DNA of 64,000 nt from positions 1-64,000 of the forward strand of contig NZ_WESC01000012.1 of the NCBI RefSeq assembly GCF_009184905.1. The letters are read 5' to 3'. Of the stretch, positions 20,601 through 27,350 are shown in pieces (positions within the stretch are counted from its first letter, which is position 1; each line of letters begins with the position of its first letter). The position numbers and the translations under genes were made by a program. Below the pieces are notes generated by a model. It made no database searches. It was not told the origin of the DNA and worked only from the letters and a program-made list of their open reading frames with translations. This DNA comes from Parvibaculum sedimenti (GTDB lineage Bacteria; Pseudomonadota; Alphaproteobacteria; Parvibaculales; Parvibaculaceae).

Positions 20601-22019
20601 TCGAATGCCCTGAAATACACCAAGCACGGCAAAGTGCTGCTTGGCTGCCGTCGGCATGCCGGCTCACTCAGCATCGAAATCTGGGACACCGGAATCGGCA
20701 TTCCAGATAGCGAGCTACGGAAAATCTTCGAGGAATACCATCAGCTCAACAATGCTGCCCGCGAGCGCGCTCGCGGACTTGGTCTCGGCCTCTCCATCGT
20801 CGAACGCCTGAGCGATTTGCTCGGTCATCGGATACATGTCCGCTCACGCCCGGGGAAAGGCTCCGCCTTTGCTATCGAGATCGTGCTAGGCGCGGGCGAA
20901 GCGGCGCCGCACCCCAAACATGATGGGCACGGCGCTGATGCGGCAGTCGCGGAATCTACACACCATACGGGCAATGTCCTGATCGTCGAGGATGACCCTG
21001 AGGTGCGCGAGCTCATGGAACTTCTACTCAAGAGCGAGGGTCACCATGTGGCAGCCGCGCCCGATGGTTCTTCGGCGCTGGAATTGGTTGCCCGAGGTAC
21101 GATCAGGCCCGATCTCATTCTCGCGGATTACAATCTGCCCGGCGGCATGAATGGGCTCCAGATGGCGAAAAAGCTGCGGGAGAGACTTCATACCGCTCTC
21201 CCGGTGATCATTCTGACGGGCGACATCTCGACGAGTACCTTGCGTGACATCGCGCTTCAGAATTGCACGCAGCTTAACAAGCCCGTGAAGCCGAGGGAGC
21301 TGACACAGATCCTCCAGAATCTGCTCACCGCATCAGCCATCACCGTCCAGGTCTCGCCGCCGCCACCCGAGCCGATCGTCCGCCCTGCAACGCCGGTTGT
21401 CTTTGTCATTGACGACGACAACCACGTCCGCGAGGCGATACGCACAGCGCTTGAAGATGATGGCTTGGCGGTCGAGGACTTTTCGAGCTGCGAGGCATTC
21501 CTGGCGGCCTATCGTCGGGGCGGTGAAGCCTGTCTCGTGATCGATGCCTATCTGCCCGGAATGAAGGGCATCGAATTGTTGCAACGATTGAAAGATGAGG
21601 GGCATCAGCTGCCCTCCATCATGATCACAGGCAGCAGCGACGTATCGATGGCCGTTCAGGCGATGAAGGCAGGCGCTTCGGATTTCGTCGAAAAGCCGAT
21701 CAGCCACGCCGACCTCCTTGCCGGAGTCCGGCGCGCGCTGGAACAGTCGCGGGATTCCGGAAAGCTCGTTGCCTGGCGGCAAACGGCGGTAGACCATCTG
21801 GCGACGCTCACATCGCGGCAACGCCAGATCATGGAGATGGTTCTGGCGGGGCACCCCAGCAAGAATATCGCCGCCGATCTCGGCATCAGCCAGCGTACCG
21901 TCGAAAACCATCGAGCGTCGATCATGAAGAAAACGGGCACCAGATCGCTGCCCGCCCTGGCCAGATTGGCGCTCGCAGCCGCGTCAAACGCCGCCGATGA
22001 GACTGTTGCCGGCGATTGA
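17613..22019 (+). CDS. CheB-CheR-PAS hybrid histidine kinase with two receivers and LuxR-type HTH
   Basis: A 1468-residue soluble one-protein signalling chain. Domains in order: CheB methylesterase (about 30-210, with intact catalytic S39, H66 and D158); CheR methyltransferase (about 225-490, SAM loop VAGCSTGEEAYSLAM, NLLIYL); a coiled coil rich in NEEL (about 655-740); PAS (about 745-865); HisKA with phospho-His 884 (AASHDLRQP); HATPase (about 985-1105, DTGIGIP, GLGLGLSIVERL); receiver 1 with D1172; receiver 2 with D1311; and a FixJ/NarL-type helix-turn-helix (about 1398-1460, LTSRQRQIMEMVLAGHPSKNIA). CheB-CheR-PAS kinases are common, but ending in a FixJ-like receiver plus DNA-binding domain makes it sensor and transcription factor in one chain. 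The start follows an AT-rich region; no strong ribosome site is seen. Confidence 0.9.
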   Translation: MALSRPRTAKVIDAHAGRRAIRRPLGTADDFEVVGIGASAGGLDACRKLLATLPADIGMAFILVQHLDPTHESMMVELLAAHTSMPVLQATNGMLIESDHLYVIPPGAYLSVGNGALHLSQPQERHGARLPFDFLLHSMAVEYGARAAGVVLSGTGADGSLGLKAVKASRGLVIAQDPDEASYDGMPRSAIQTGAVDLVLPVAKIFQALVEYRQKAASTRVHADAAPQSDAVDHLSAIIDLLRSKTAHDFTLYKPGTLQRRITQRMSRAGIAPHDTDRYLDILRRDAEELELLANDLLINVTSFFRDPKVFDYLAATIIPEMIHSRSPDLPLRIWVAGCSTGEEAYSLAMLFREEIAAAKLNIKFQIFASDVDPDAVAKAREGLYPDAIDADVSAERLARFFLKDNRGYRVSPELRTAVVFTVQDLLIDPPFSRLDMIACRNLLIYLRPEAQAKAISVFHFALREGGILLLGNSETVGNDDGRFAVISKPARLFRHIGRSRPGELAFSISPADGARIPARPGQGAAISRQAALADLCRQLVAENYAPASVLIDSKHECLYSLGPTELYLHVAPGRPTHDLLAMVTDGLRIKLRAAIHQAGQEKKRIVVPGGRTKQGGDQASFKIAVQPVVNNGEELFFISFIDEPQHARQQGTPAVPTNVARVVELEEELKATRGELQGAIRNLEIASEEQKAITEDALSINEEYQSTNEELLTSKEELQSLNEELTALNSQLQETLERQRTTSNDLQNVLYSTDVATLFLDVEMNIRFFTPATKMLFNLIPNDIGRPLADLSSLASDGVLLADARTVLQTLAPLDREIEAQNGTWFMRRILPYRTQDNAVQGVVITFTDITERKRAAQALEDAKRQADLANAAKSRFLAAASHDLRQPLQTLALLQGMLAMTVEGERAQTLVKRLDETLAAISGMLNALLDINQIDAGNVSAKVVSFPINDLFSRLRDEFTYHAQALGLGLRVVPCGLSIESDPRLLEQMIRNLLSNALKYTKHGKVLLGCRRHAGSLSIEIWDTGIGIPDSELRKIFEEYHQLNNAARERARGLGLGLSIVERLSDLLGHRIHVRSRPGKGSAFAIEIVLGAGEAAPHPKHDGHGADAAVAESTHHTGNVLIVEDDPEVRELMELLLKSEGHHVAAAPDGSSALELVARGTIRPDLILADYNLPGGMNGLQMAKKLRERLHTALPVIILTGDISTSTLRDIALQNCTQLNKPVKPRELTQILQNLLTASAITVQVSPPPPEPIVRPATPVVFVIDDDNHVREAIRTALEDDGLAVEDFSSCEAFLAAYRRGGEACLVIDAYLPGMKGIELLQRLKDEGHQLPSIMITGSSDVSMAVQAMKAGASDFVEKPISHADLLAGVRRALEQSRDSGKLVAWRQTAVDHLATLTSRQRQIMEMVLAGHPSKNIAADLGISQRTVENHRASIMKKTGTRSLPALARLALAAASNAADETVAGD

Positions 22020-22051
22020 AATTCAGTCGATCACACATTGAATCCCGCTAG

Positions 22052-22066
22052 GTAGATTCCGAGTCT
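22052..22066 (+). promoter_or_regulatory. Stress-island 15-bp box, copy 4 (upstream of DUF3309)
   Basis: GTAGATTCCGAGTCT, two mismatches from copies 1-3, lies 63 bp upstream of the DUF3309 ATG and in its orientation. CGCTAGTGTG follows at 22087-22096, the same 10-mer that follows the dps copy at nearly the same distance. Confidence 0.65.
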
Positions 22067-22128
22067 ATCGGCCCGCCCTCTCCTTTCGCTAGTGTGCAGC
22101 TCAAATCACAGAGGAGCTGCGCACGAGC

Positions 22129-22281
22129 ATGGGTACCATTCTACTGATCATTCTGGTCCTGCTGCTGGTCGGCGCTTTGCCGACCTGGCCGCACAGCGCG
22201 AACTGGGGCTACTTCCCGTCCGGAGGCTTGGGCCTTGTTCTTCTCATCGTCGTCATCTTGCTGCTCATGGGCCGGATTTGA
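22129..22281 (+). CDS. DUF3309 family small membrane protein
   Basis: A 50-residue protein: an N-terminal hydrophobic helix, the loop GALPTWPHSANWGYFPSGG and a second helix. The ALPxWPHSxxWGYxPSGGLG sequence is diagnostic for DUF3309, a family of tiny membrane proteins frequent in stress regulons of Proteobacteria, with no known function. GAGGAGCTG lies a little upstream of the ATG. Copy 4 of the shared box lies just upstream. Confidence 0.9.
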   Translation: MGTILLIILVLLLVGALPTWPHSANWGYFPSGGLGLVLLIVVILLLMGRI

Positions 22282-22311
22282 GCCGGCACACTGCGGATAG
22301 AGGACGTCATC

Positions 22312-22431
22312 ATGCGCACGAGAACAACGATATTGGCCTTCATCATGCTCGCGCTGCTGGCTACCTCACCAATCCTCCAGGCCTGCCACAGCGCGCCACG
22401 AGCTGGTTGGTATATTTCCGAAACCCACTGA
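22312..22431 (+). CDS. Very short lipoprotein, possibly a stop-interrupted entericidin
   Basis: The frame encodes 39 residues with a good signal sequence and lipobox (LQAC), then HSAPRAGWYISETH and TGA. Reading through the TGA in the same frame gives SIKKCVDR and then TAA at 22456-22458. The joined tail, C.S...AG..ISET..SIKK..D, resembles entericidins, which usually have about 20-25 residues after the lipid-bearing Cys. So this is either a naturally short lipoprotein or an entericidin cut by a nonsense mutation. AGGACG precedes the ATG. It follows DUF3309 by 30 bp and is probably cotranscribed. Confidence 0.5.
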   Translation: MRTRTTILAFIMLALLATSPILQACHSAPRAGWYISETH

Positions 22432-22545
22432 AGCATCAAGAAGTGCGTAGACAGATAATCCCCCTGATCTGACGCCTGGGGCATTCACAAGCATCGTCGA
22501 ACGGGCGCAATGAGCGCCGGCACTTAGCACAAGGCCACAAACATC

Positions 22546-22716
22546 ATGGACAAGAATCGTATCATCGGATCTGGCAAGCAGGTCAAGGGCGCGATCAAGG
22601 AAGCCGTCGGCAAGGCGGTCGGCGATGCCAAACTGCAGGTTGACGGTAAGTCCGACAAAGCCGAAGGCAAGGTTCAAAATATGGTCGGCGCGGTGAAGGA
22701 CTCCCTGAAGCCCTGA
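22546..22716 (+). CDS. CsbD family stress protein
   Basis: A 56-residue hydrophilic protein: NRIIGSGKQVKGAIKEAVGK, then KLQVDGKSDKAEGKVQN and VGAVKDSLK. This is the full CsbD pattern (GxxKQxKGxxKExxGKxxxDxxLxxxGxxDKxxGKxQxxxG). CsbD of Bacillus subtilis belongs to the sigma-B general stress regulon; the molecular role is unknown and the protein is largely helical. It is followed by a clear rho-independent terminator, so it ends the transcript that probably starts before DUF3309. Confidence 0.93.
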   Translation: MDKNRIIGSGKQVKGAIKEAVGKAVGDAKLQVDGKSDKAEGKVQNMVGAVKDSLKP

Positions 22717-22771
22717 CGCGACAGAGCTTCGCAAAGTAGCCGCTCACTGGCATCATTCGCTTGAACGACGC

Positions 22772-22808
22772 AAGGCCCCGCAGCAAAAGCTGTCGGGGCC
22801 TTGTTGTT
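22772..22808 (+). terminator. Rho-independent terminator after csbD-like gene
   Basis: The stem AAGGCCCCG (22772-22780) pairs with CGGGGCCTT (22794-22802). An inner CAGC/GCTG extension closes an AAAA loop, and the T-rich TTGTTGTT follows. It lies 55 bp after the CsbD stop. Confidence 0.85.
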
Positions 22809-22966
22809 CATCCGGCTCCCGGGTTTCTCCACCCGCCGGATACAAAGCTCATCAATCGGGAAGAGGTGGAGCCGCCGGTCACAGGGGGGGGCTCGGGGGA
22901 AGCGACCGGCGGCATGAGCGGCGAATATGAACCCGCCGTCATTTCAGGAAAGAGAAAAATGGCAAC

Positions 22967-23263
22967 TCAGAAAATGTCAGCTATCGGTGCTTGCGTGGAA
23001 CGCTCTCTTTCCGGAGGGACACTCGGCGCCAAACGCAAGGCCTTGCGACGATCGACCAAATTCGCGTAGTTGAGAAATCTTGCAAAGCCGCCCAGAAGCG
23101 CCGCACCGCAAGCTGCACTGGTGACGATCGCCAGAAAAACGACTGCGATCAGCGGCAGGGTGATGATGTTGGCGAGATTGCATATCCAGAGTGCATATGC
23201 CGCTCCAAGGATCGCCCCAGATACTGCCGCACGTTGACTGTTCCAAACGGCGTCTGATTTCAT
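22967..23263 (-). CDS. Hypothetical two-helix membrane protein
   Basis: A 98-residue protein if started at ATG 23263 (MKSDAVWNSQRAAVSGAILG); the frame is open to 23341. It has two hydrophobic stretches, about residues 15-34 and 38-62 (LPLIAVVFLAIVTSAACGAA), and a basic C-terminal tail. I do not recognise a family. Copy 6 of the shared 15-bp box lies about 180 bp upstream and points at it, which supports a real gene. A tiny plus-strand frame at 22959-23069 with a good AGGAAAGAG site overlaps its 3' end and is left uncalled. Confidence 0.5.
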   Translation of the reverse strand: MKSDAVWNSQRAAVSGAILGAAYALWICNLANIITLPLIAVVFLAIVTSAACGAALLGGFARFLNYANLVDRRKALRLAPSVPPERERSTQAPIADIF

Positions 23264-23443
23264 GATGGATTGTGTCTCCAGCGGCTCTGCATCAACTCCC
23301 CGCGATATCGTGATAAACGCCGCCATTCTCCGCGCCAACACTTGCGTCGTCAGAGTTGATCATCAAGTCCCGGAAGTCGTGGGAACCTTCGTGGCTCCCC
23401 GATCCAATGAATGAATGATAGGCCTCATCAGGTCGAGGCGGAC

Positions 23444-23458
23444 AGAGTCGGAATCTAC
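23444..23458 (-). promoter_or_regulatory. Stress-island 15-bp box, copy 6 (upstream of the 98-residue membrane protein)
   Basis: On the minus strand it reads GTAGATTCCGACTCT, one mismatch from copy 4, and points at the membrane-protein gene starting at 23263. CCTATC follows about 24 bases after the core, a poor second box. Confidence 0.5.
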
Positions 23459-23922
23459 TCATATGCAGCGCATTCCGACACGCCGAGTGATTGACTTGGG
23501 ACGCCTACATTGGACAGACAGCTCATTGCGATCCCACTTCCGCAAGCCCACATGAATAAGGTCTGTGGACGGTCATTGGACTTGACCTTACGCGGTATAC
23601 CAACTGGTACTTGATCTTCTTGAATTATGATTTCCTGCAACCTGCGCGGCTCGTGGCGGATGAGGAAGAAATTCTCGGCCTCTCCTTTCTCGCCTTCCGA
23701 CGCATAGCGACGATGCTGCACGTGCCAGCCATCTCAATCACGAGCGGGATCAATCAAGTTTTCCGGATTGATCCCATAGCCCTCGCAGCCACACTGGAGG
23801 CAGATGCACAGGCCTGATCTCTCACGCTGTATTGGAGATTGATCCCGCGATATTCCAGCGAGTTCTCGGGCTGAGTGTGCTGAAGGATGATGGTGCCTGA
23901 TGATGAGGCGGATTCTACGTTT
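23459..23922. other. Gene-poor stretch with possible decayed coding sequence (minus strand)
   Basis: No intact gene is convincing here. On the minus strand one frame gives NSLEYRGINLQYSVRDQACA and another, interrupted by a stop, gives CGCEGYGINPENLIDPARD and HEPRRLQEIIIQEDQVPVGI. The amino-acid texture is protein-like, so a degraded gene is possible, but no family is recognised. This stretch also marks the change from small stress genes to GC-richer chromosome. Confidence 0.3.
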
Positions 23923-24888
23923 TCAGACCTGATGCGACGCGGCGATCTTTCCACGGATATAGGCACCCGCCGTCACCGGCGGGTATTGCGACGGATGCTC
24001 CGCCGTGCAGCAGGTCGGCAGGGGAAGGATCTCCGCGTCGGCATTGGGGCCAGTGAATAGGACCATGGAAAGACGCTCGGTCGAGCCCGTGAGCTCGCGC
24101 CCCGGATTGACCACCCGATGAAGCGTCGAGCGCCAACGGTCATTGGTCCAGCGCGCGAGCAAATCGCCGACATTGATGACGAACGACTTCGGCTCGTTGG
24201 GAACGTCGCGCCATTGGCCTGAGCGATCGAAGACCTGTAACCCACCGGGCGCATCGTCCTGACGCAGGATGGTGAAGCCGCCGTAATCGTGATGCGCGCC
24301 ATAGCGAAGCTGGCCCGGCAGCGGCGGCACGATCTGATCTGGATATTGCACCAGCCGGAGAACAAACGACCCTTCGTTGAAGAAGGGCACGAAGTAATCT
24401 TCAGGCAGGTCGAGCGCGAGCGCCGAAAGACGGTAGAGATCGCCGGACAGCGCTGTACACGCATTAAAATAGTCGAGAACCGCCGGAGCGAGCCCCGCGG
24501 GCTCAGCCGGCCAGAACTGCTTTTCCGGACCATCGGGTCTGTTGTTGGGCATTTGCGGATTGGGGAAGACCAACGCTTCGCAGAGATCCGGCGCGGCCTT
24601 CGCGTCCAGCGTCAATGCCACGGCTTCGTCACCGATCGGTATGTAGCCCTTCGTCTTCGCATCTGACTGAAGGACATAGCCGCGTTTGACGTCTTCCGGT
24701 AGGGCAAAGAAATTTTTGGTGAGCCGATAAAGGGTGCCTGTCGTTTCGTCGGCAACGCCGTGGTTCGTCACCGTGACGAAGCCGGCCTCTTCGAGCGCCT
24801 TGTCAAAGCTCCGCGCAACGGCGGCGCGCTTCTCGCGGTCACCGGAACGGAAGTCCGCGAGATCCACAACGGGAATATCGGCAAGCAT
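23923..24888 (-). CDS. 2-oxoglutarate/Fe(II) oxygenase, isopenicillin N synthase-like
   Basis: A 321-residue non-heme iron oxygenase. The N-terminus IPVVDLADF and VTVTNHGV is the DIOX_N domain. The C-terminal domain supplies iron ligands H and D in YGAHHDYGGFTIL and a distal His in RSTLHRVVNP, with the 2-oxoglutarate-binding R..S in ERLSMVLF. The substrate cannot be told from sequence; the family includes ethylene-forming and gibberellin-type enzymes and many uncharacterised bacterial oxidases. I chose ATG 24888 (MLADIPVVDL) because the domain begins there; a longer frame to 24945 adds an unconserved extension. It lies 89 bp downstream of an orphan ABC binding protein on the same strand. Confidence 0.88.
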   Translation of the reverse strand: MLADIPVVDLADFRSGDREKRAAVARSFDKALEEAGFVTVTNHGVADETTGTLYRLTKNFFALPEDVKRGYVLQSDAKTKGYIPIGDEAVALTLDAKAAPDLCEALVFPNPQMPNNRPDGPEKQFWPAEPAGLAPAVLDYFNACTALSGDLYRLSALALDLPEDYFVPFFNEGSFVLRLVQYPDQIVPPLPGQLRYGAHHDYGGFTILRQDDAPGGLQVFDRSGQWRDVPNEPKSFVINVGDLLARWTNDRWRSTLHRVVNPGRELTGSTERLSMVLFTGPNADAEILPLPTCCTAEHPSQYPPVTAGAYIRGKIAASHQV

Positions 24889-24977
24889 GGTCGTCGCTCT
24901 CGTTACGTTTCGGAATGACAGTGTGAGTCCGACGCATCGCCGCACCGCCGCGCCGGACTCACAGGGGCCCCCGCCCC

Positions 24978-25940
24978 CTATTGAATGAACTTCAGCGTGT
25001 AGGCGGATTTGTAGTCGATGTCCTTGGGCAGGACTCCTGCGGCCGCCATCGTTTCAGTGAAACTCTTCCAACGCGCGTCAGTCATCGCGCCGAGCGGCAA
25101 CCCCTCCTCGCCGGTCACGATCTTGCGCTTGACCATTTCATTGATCGAATACTCGAAGAGTTCCTTGCTCTGGTCCGGATTGGCCTTCATCACAGCAGCT
25201 TCGGCGGCGGCATAGTCGCCCGCGAGGCACTGCTTCCAACCTTCCGAAGAAGCCTCGAGGAACGCCTTGATGATCTGCGGCTTCTCATCGACGGTCTTTG
25301 CGAGCGTCTGAACGGTCGTCTGGTAGTTCAGATACCCGTAGTCGGCGAGCAGGAATATCTTGGGCTCGGCGCCGAGAGGCTTGCTGAGCATGAAACCATC
25401 ATTGGTGACATAGCCCTGCTGCACCGCCGTCTTGTCCGCGAGGAAGGGCGCGGCGCTATAGGTGTAGGGACGGAGCTGCTCGTCGGAGAAGCCGTATTTC
25501 GCTTTCACCCACTGCCAGAACTCCTGACGCGAATAGGTGCCGATGAGCATCGGCCTGCCCTTGAGATCGGAGAGGTCTTTTACCTTCGGGTCGGGATGCG
25601 CAACGAGCGTCTGCGGATCTTTCTGGAAATAGGCTGCGACCGTCACAGCGGGAATCTTCTCGGCGGTCATCTTGAGCTGGCCAAGCGTGCTGCTCATTGC
25701 CATGTCGATCCGACCGGTCGCCAGCAGCAGCGACATGTTCGTCTCGGGGCCGCCGGGAATGAGGTCGACGTCCAGCCCCTTGGCGGCATAGAGGCCATTG
25801 GCCTTCGCCTGATAGAAGCCGCAATGCTCAGCCTGGGGCAGCCAGCTCAGACCATAGGAGAGTTTCTCGGCAGCCTCGCCCGTTGAAGCACTCGCCAGCC
25901 CGATCAGCAGCGGCACGGCGAATCGCGCCGCCCGCGTCAT
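24978..25940 (-). CDS. ABC transporter substrate-binding protein, NMT1/THI5-like
   Basis: A 320-residue periplasmic binding protein with a signal peptide (residues 1-23, ending GEA). The mature start LSYGLSWLPQAEHCGFYQAKANGLYAAKGLDVDLIPGG is the NMT1/THI5 fold signature seen in ThiY-, SsuA- and TauA-like proteins that bind pyrimidines, sulfonates or nitrate. ATG 25940 follows GTGAGGCG; the frame is open far upstream but that part is not protein-like. No permease or ATPase gene is adjacent. The neighbouring 2OG oxygenase might act on the imported compound, which is inference. No TPP riboswitch consensus was found upstream. Confidence 0.85.
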   Translation of the reverse strand: MTRAARFAVPLLIGLASASTGEAAEKLSYGLSWLPQAEHCGFYQAKANGLYAAKGLDVDLIPGGPETNMSLLLATGRIDMAMSSTLGQLKMTAEKIPAVTVAAYFQKDPQTLVAHPDPKVKDLSDLKGRPMLIGTYSRQEFWQWVKAKYGFSDEQLRPYTYSAAPFLADKTAVQQGYVTNDGFMLSKPLGAEPKIFLLADYGYLNYQTTVQTLAKTVDEKPQIIKAFLEASSEGWKQCLAGDYAAAEAAVMKANPDQSKELFEYSINEMVKRKIVTGEEGLPLGAMTDARWKSFTETMAAAGVLPKDIDYKSAYTLKFIQ

Positions 25941-26019
25941 GGAAATACGCCTCACTTTTTCGCCCTCACCAAAATTGCCCGCAAAGCAGGCAAAAATACG
26001 GAACATGTATACGGAGAAT

Positions 26020-26035
26020 ATGAATTGCAATTCAT
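26020..26035. promoter_or_regulatory. Perfect 16-bp palindrome upstream of the binding-protein gene
   Basis: ATGAATTGCAATTCAT is fully self-complementary and lies about 80 bp upstream of the ATG of the NMT1-like gene, in an AT-rich pocket. This suits an operator for a dimeric regulator. The rest of the 390-bp gap between the divergent genes holds no gene. Confidence 0.45.
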
Positions 26036-26125
26036 GTGCCGTGCCGCAGAGCGCCGCCGCCGGGCCAAAAGATGCTGAAAAGCTGAGGATTTTCGGCGTG
26101 CAAGACATGAGGAGGCCGTCTTGCC

Positions 26126-26152
26126 GCAATATCGCGCGCCGCCCGATATTGC
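26126..26152. repeat. 9-bp inverted repeat in the intergenic region
   Basis: GCAATATCG (26126-26134) and CGATATTGC (26144-26152) are separated by 9 bases. It lacks a T-run, so it is more likely a protein site or RNA hairpin than a terminator. It lies between the divergent binding-protein and UDP-sugar genes. Confidence 0.4.
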
Positions 26153-26332
26153 GCTCTAAAGGCAGATTGCATCCGGATTTGGCAGAGCCCAAGTTGAAAC
26201 GGCGCCCCGGGGCTTGACCTCCGCCCGCGCCTCGCATGACATCGCCAATTGTGGGCGTTTTAAACCCAAGGACCTCAGGGCCCCGACAGCGATCAGGCCC
26301 AGGCCGAACGGAACAATAAAGAGCGGAATTTA

Positions 26333-27298
26333 ATGTTGAAGCGGATACTGGTGACGGGTGGCGCGGGGTTTCTCGGGTCTCATCTCTGCGAGCGCCTGCT
26401 GGATGCCGGTAATGAAGTGCTGTGCGTCGATAATTTCTTCACCGGCACCAGGCGCAATGTCTCGCATCTCCTCGATCGGAAGCCGTTCGAAATCCTCAGG
26501 CACGACATCACCTTCCCGCTCTATGTCGAGGTGGACGAGATCTACAACCTCGCCTGCCCCGCTTCGCCCATCCACTACCAGTTCGATCCGGTGCAGACGA
26601 CCAAGACCAGCGTGATGGGCGCGATCAACATGCTCGGTCTCGCCAAGCGCCTGAAAGCCAAGGTGCTGCAGGCATCGACCTCGGAAGTCTATGGCGACCC
26701 GGTCGAGCATCCGCAACGGGAGGAATATTGGGGCAATGTGAACCCCGTCGGCATTCGCGCCTGCTATGACGAGGGCAAGCGCTGCGCCGAGACGCTTTTC
26801 TTTGACTATATTCGCCAGCACCAATTGCCCGCGAAGGTCGTCCGCATCTTCAATACCTATGGCCCCCGGATGCATCCGAATGACGGGCGCGTCGTATCGA
26901 ACTTTGTAGTTCAGGCGCTGAAGGGCGAGGACATCACCATCTATGGCGATGGAAGTCAGAGCCGATCTTTCTGCTACGTCGACGAAATCGTCGAAGCCAT
27001 GATCCGGATGATGGCCACGCCGCCCGAGGTGACGGGTCCGATCAATATTGGCAATCCCGTCGAGTTCACGATTCTCGACCTCGCCCGCATGGTCATCGAA
27101 ATCACCGGCTCGAAGTCGCAAATCCGCTTCAAGGATTTGCCCTCGGACGATCCGAAGCAGCGCCAGCCCGATATCACGCGCGCCAGGGCCGAGCTCGGCT
27201 GGGAGCCAAAGATCGAACTGCGCGAGGGACTGACGAAAACGATCGCCTATTTCGAAGAGCTGCTTCTAAATCCGAATGTCGTCCCACGACCGGAGTAG
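26333..27298 (+). CDS. UDP-glucuronate decarboxylase (UDP-xylose synthase)
   Basis: A 321-residue short-chain dehydrogenase that converts UDP-glucuronate to UDP-xylose with bound NAD. The Rossmann loop TGGAGFLGS is at residues 8-16. The catalytic Y145 and K149 sit in [11 protein letters not shown]. The segments [36 protein letters not shown] and GDG.Q.RSFCYV are typical of UXS rather than of epimerases. The length is normal. It is followed at a short distance by a GT61 glycosyltransferase gene, suggesting that the UDP-xylose is used for a surface glycan. Confidence 0.93.
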   Translation: MLKRILVTGGAGFLGSHLCERLLDAGNEVLCVDNFFTGTRRNVSHLLDRKPFEILRHDITFPLYVEVDEIYNLACPASPIHYQFDPVQTTKTSVMGAINMLGLAKRLKAKVLQASTSEVYGDPVEHPQREEYWGNVNPVGIRACYDEGKRCAETLFFDYIRQHQLPAKVVRIFNTYGPRMHPNDGRVVSNFVVQALKGEDITIYGDGSQSRSFCYVDEIVEAMIRMMATPPEVTGPINIGNPVEFTILDLARMVIEITGSKSQIRFKDLPSDDPKQRQPDITRARAELGWEPKIELREGLTKTIAYFEELLLNPNVVPRPE

Positions 27299-27350
27299 GA
27301 GTTACGGCCACCACCCCCTGCTGCCGCCCCCACGCTGGAGCCGCGCTACC

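Noticed and set aside
25941-26332. TPP riboswitch before the NMT1/THI5-like gene
   Set aside because: Neither the CTGAGA nor the conserved ACCTGATCTGGATAATGCC-type elements are present on either strand.
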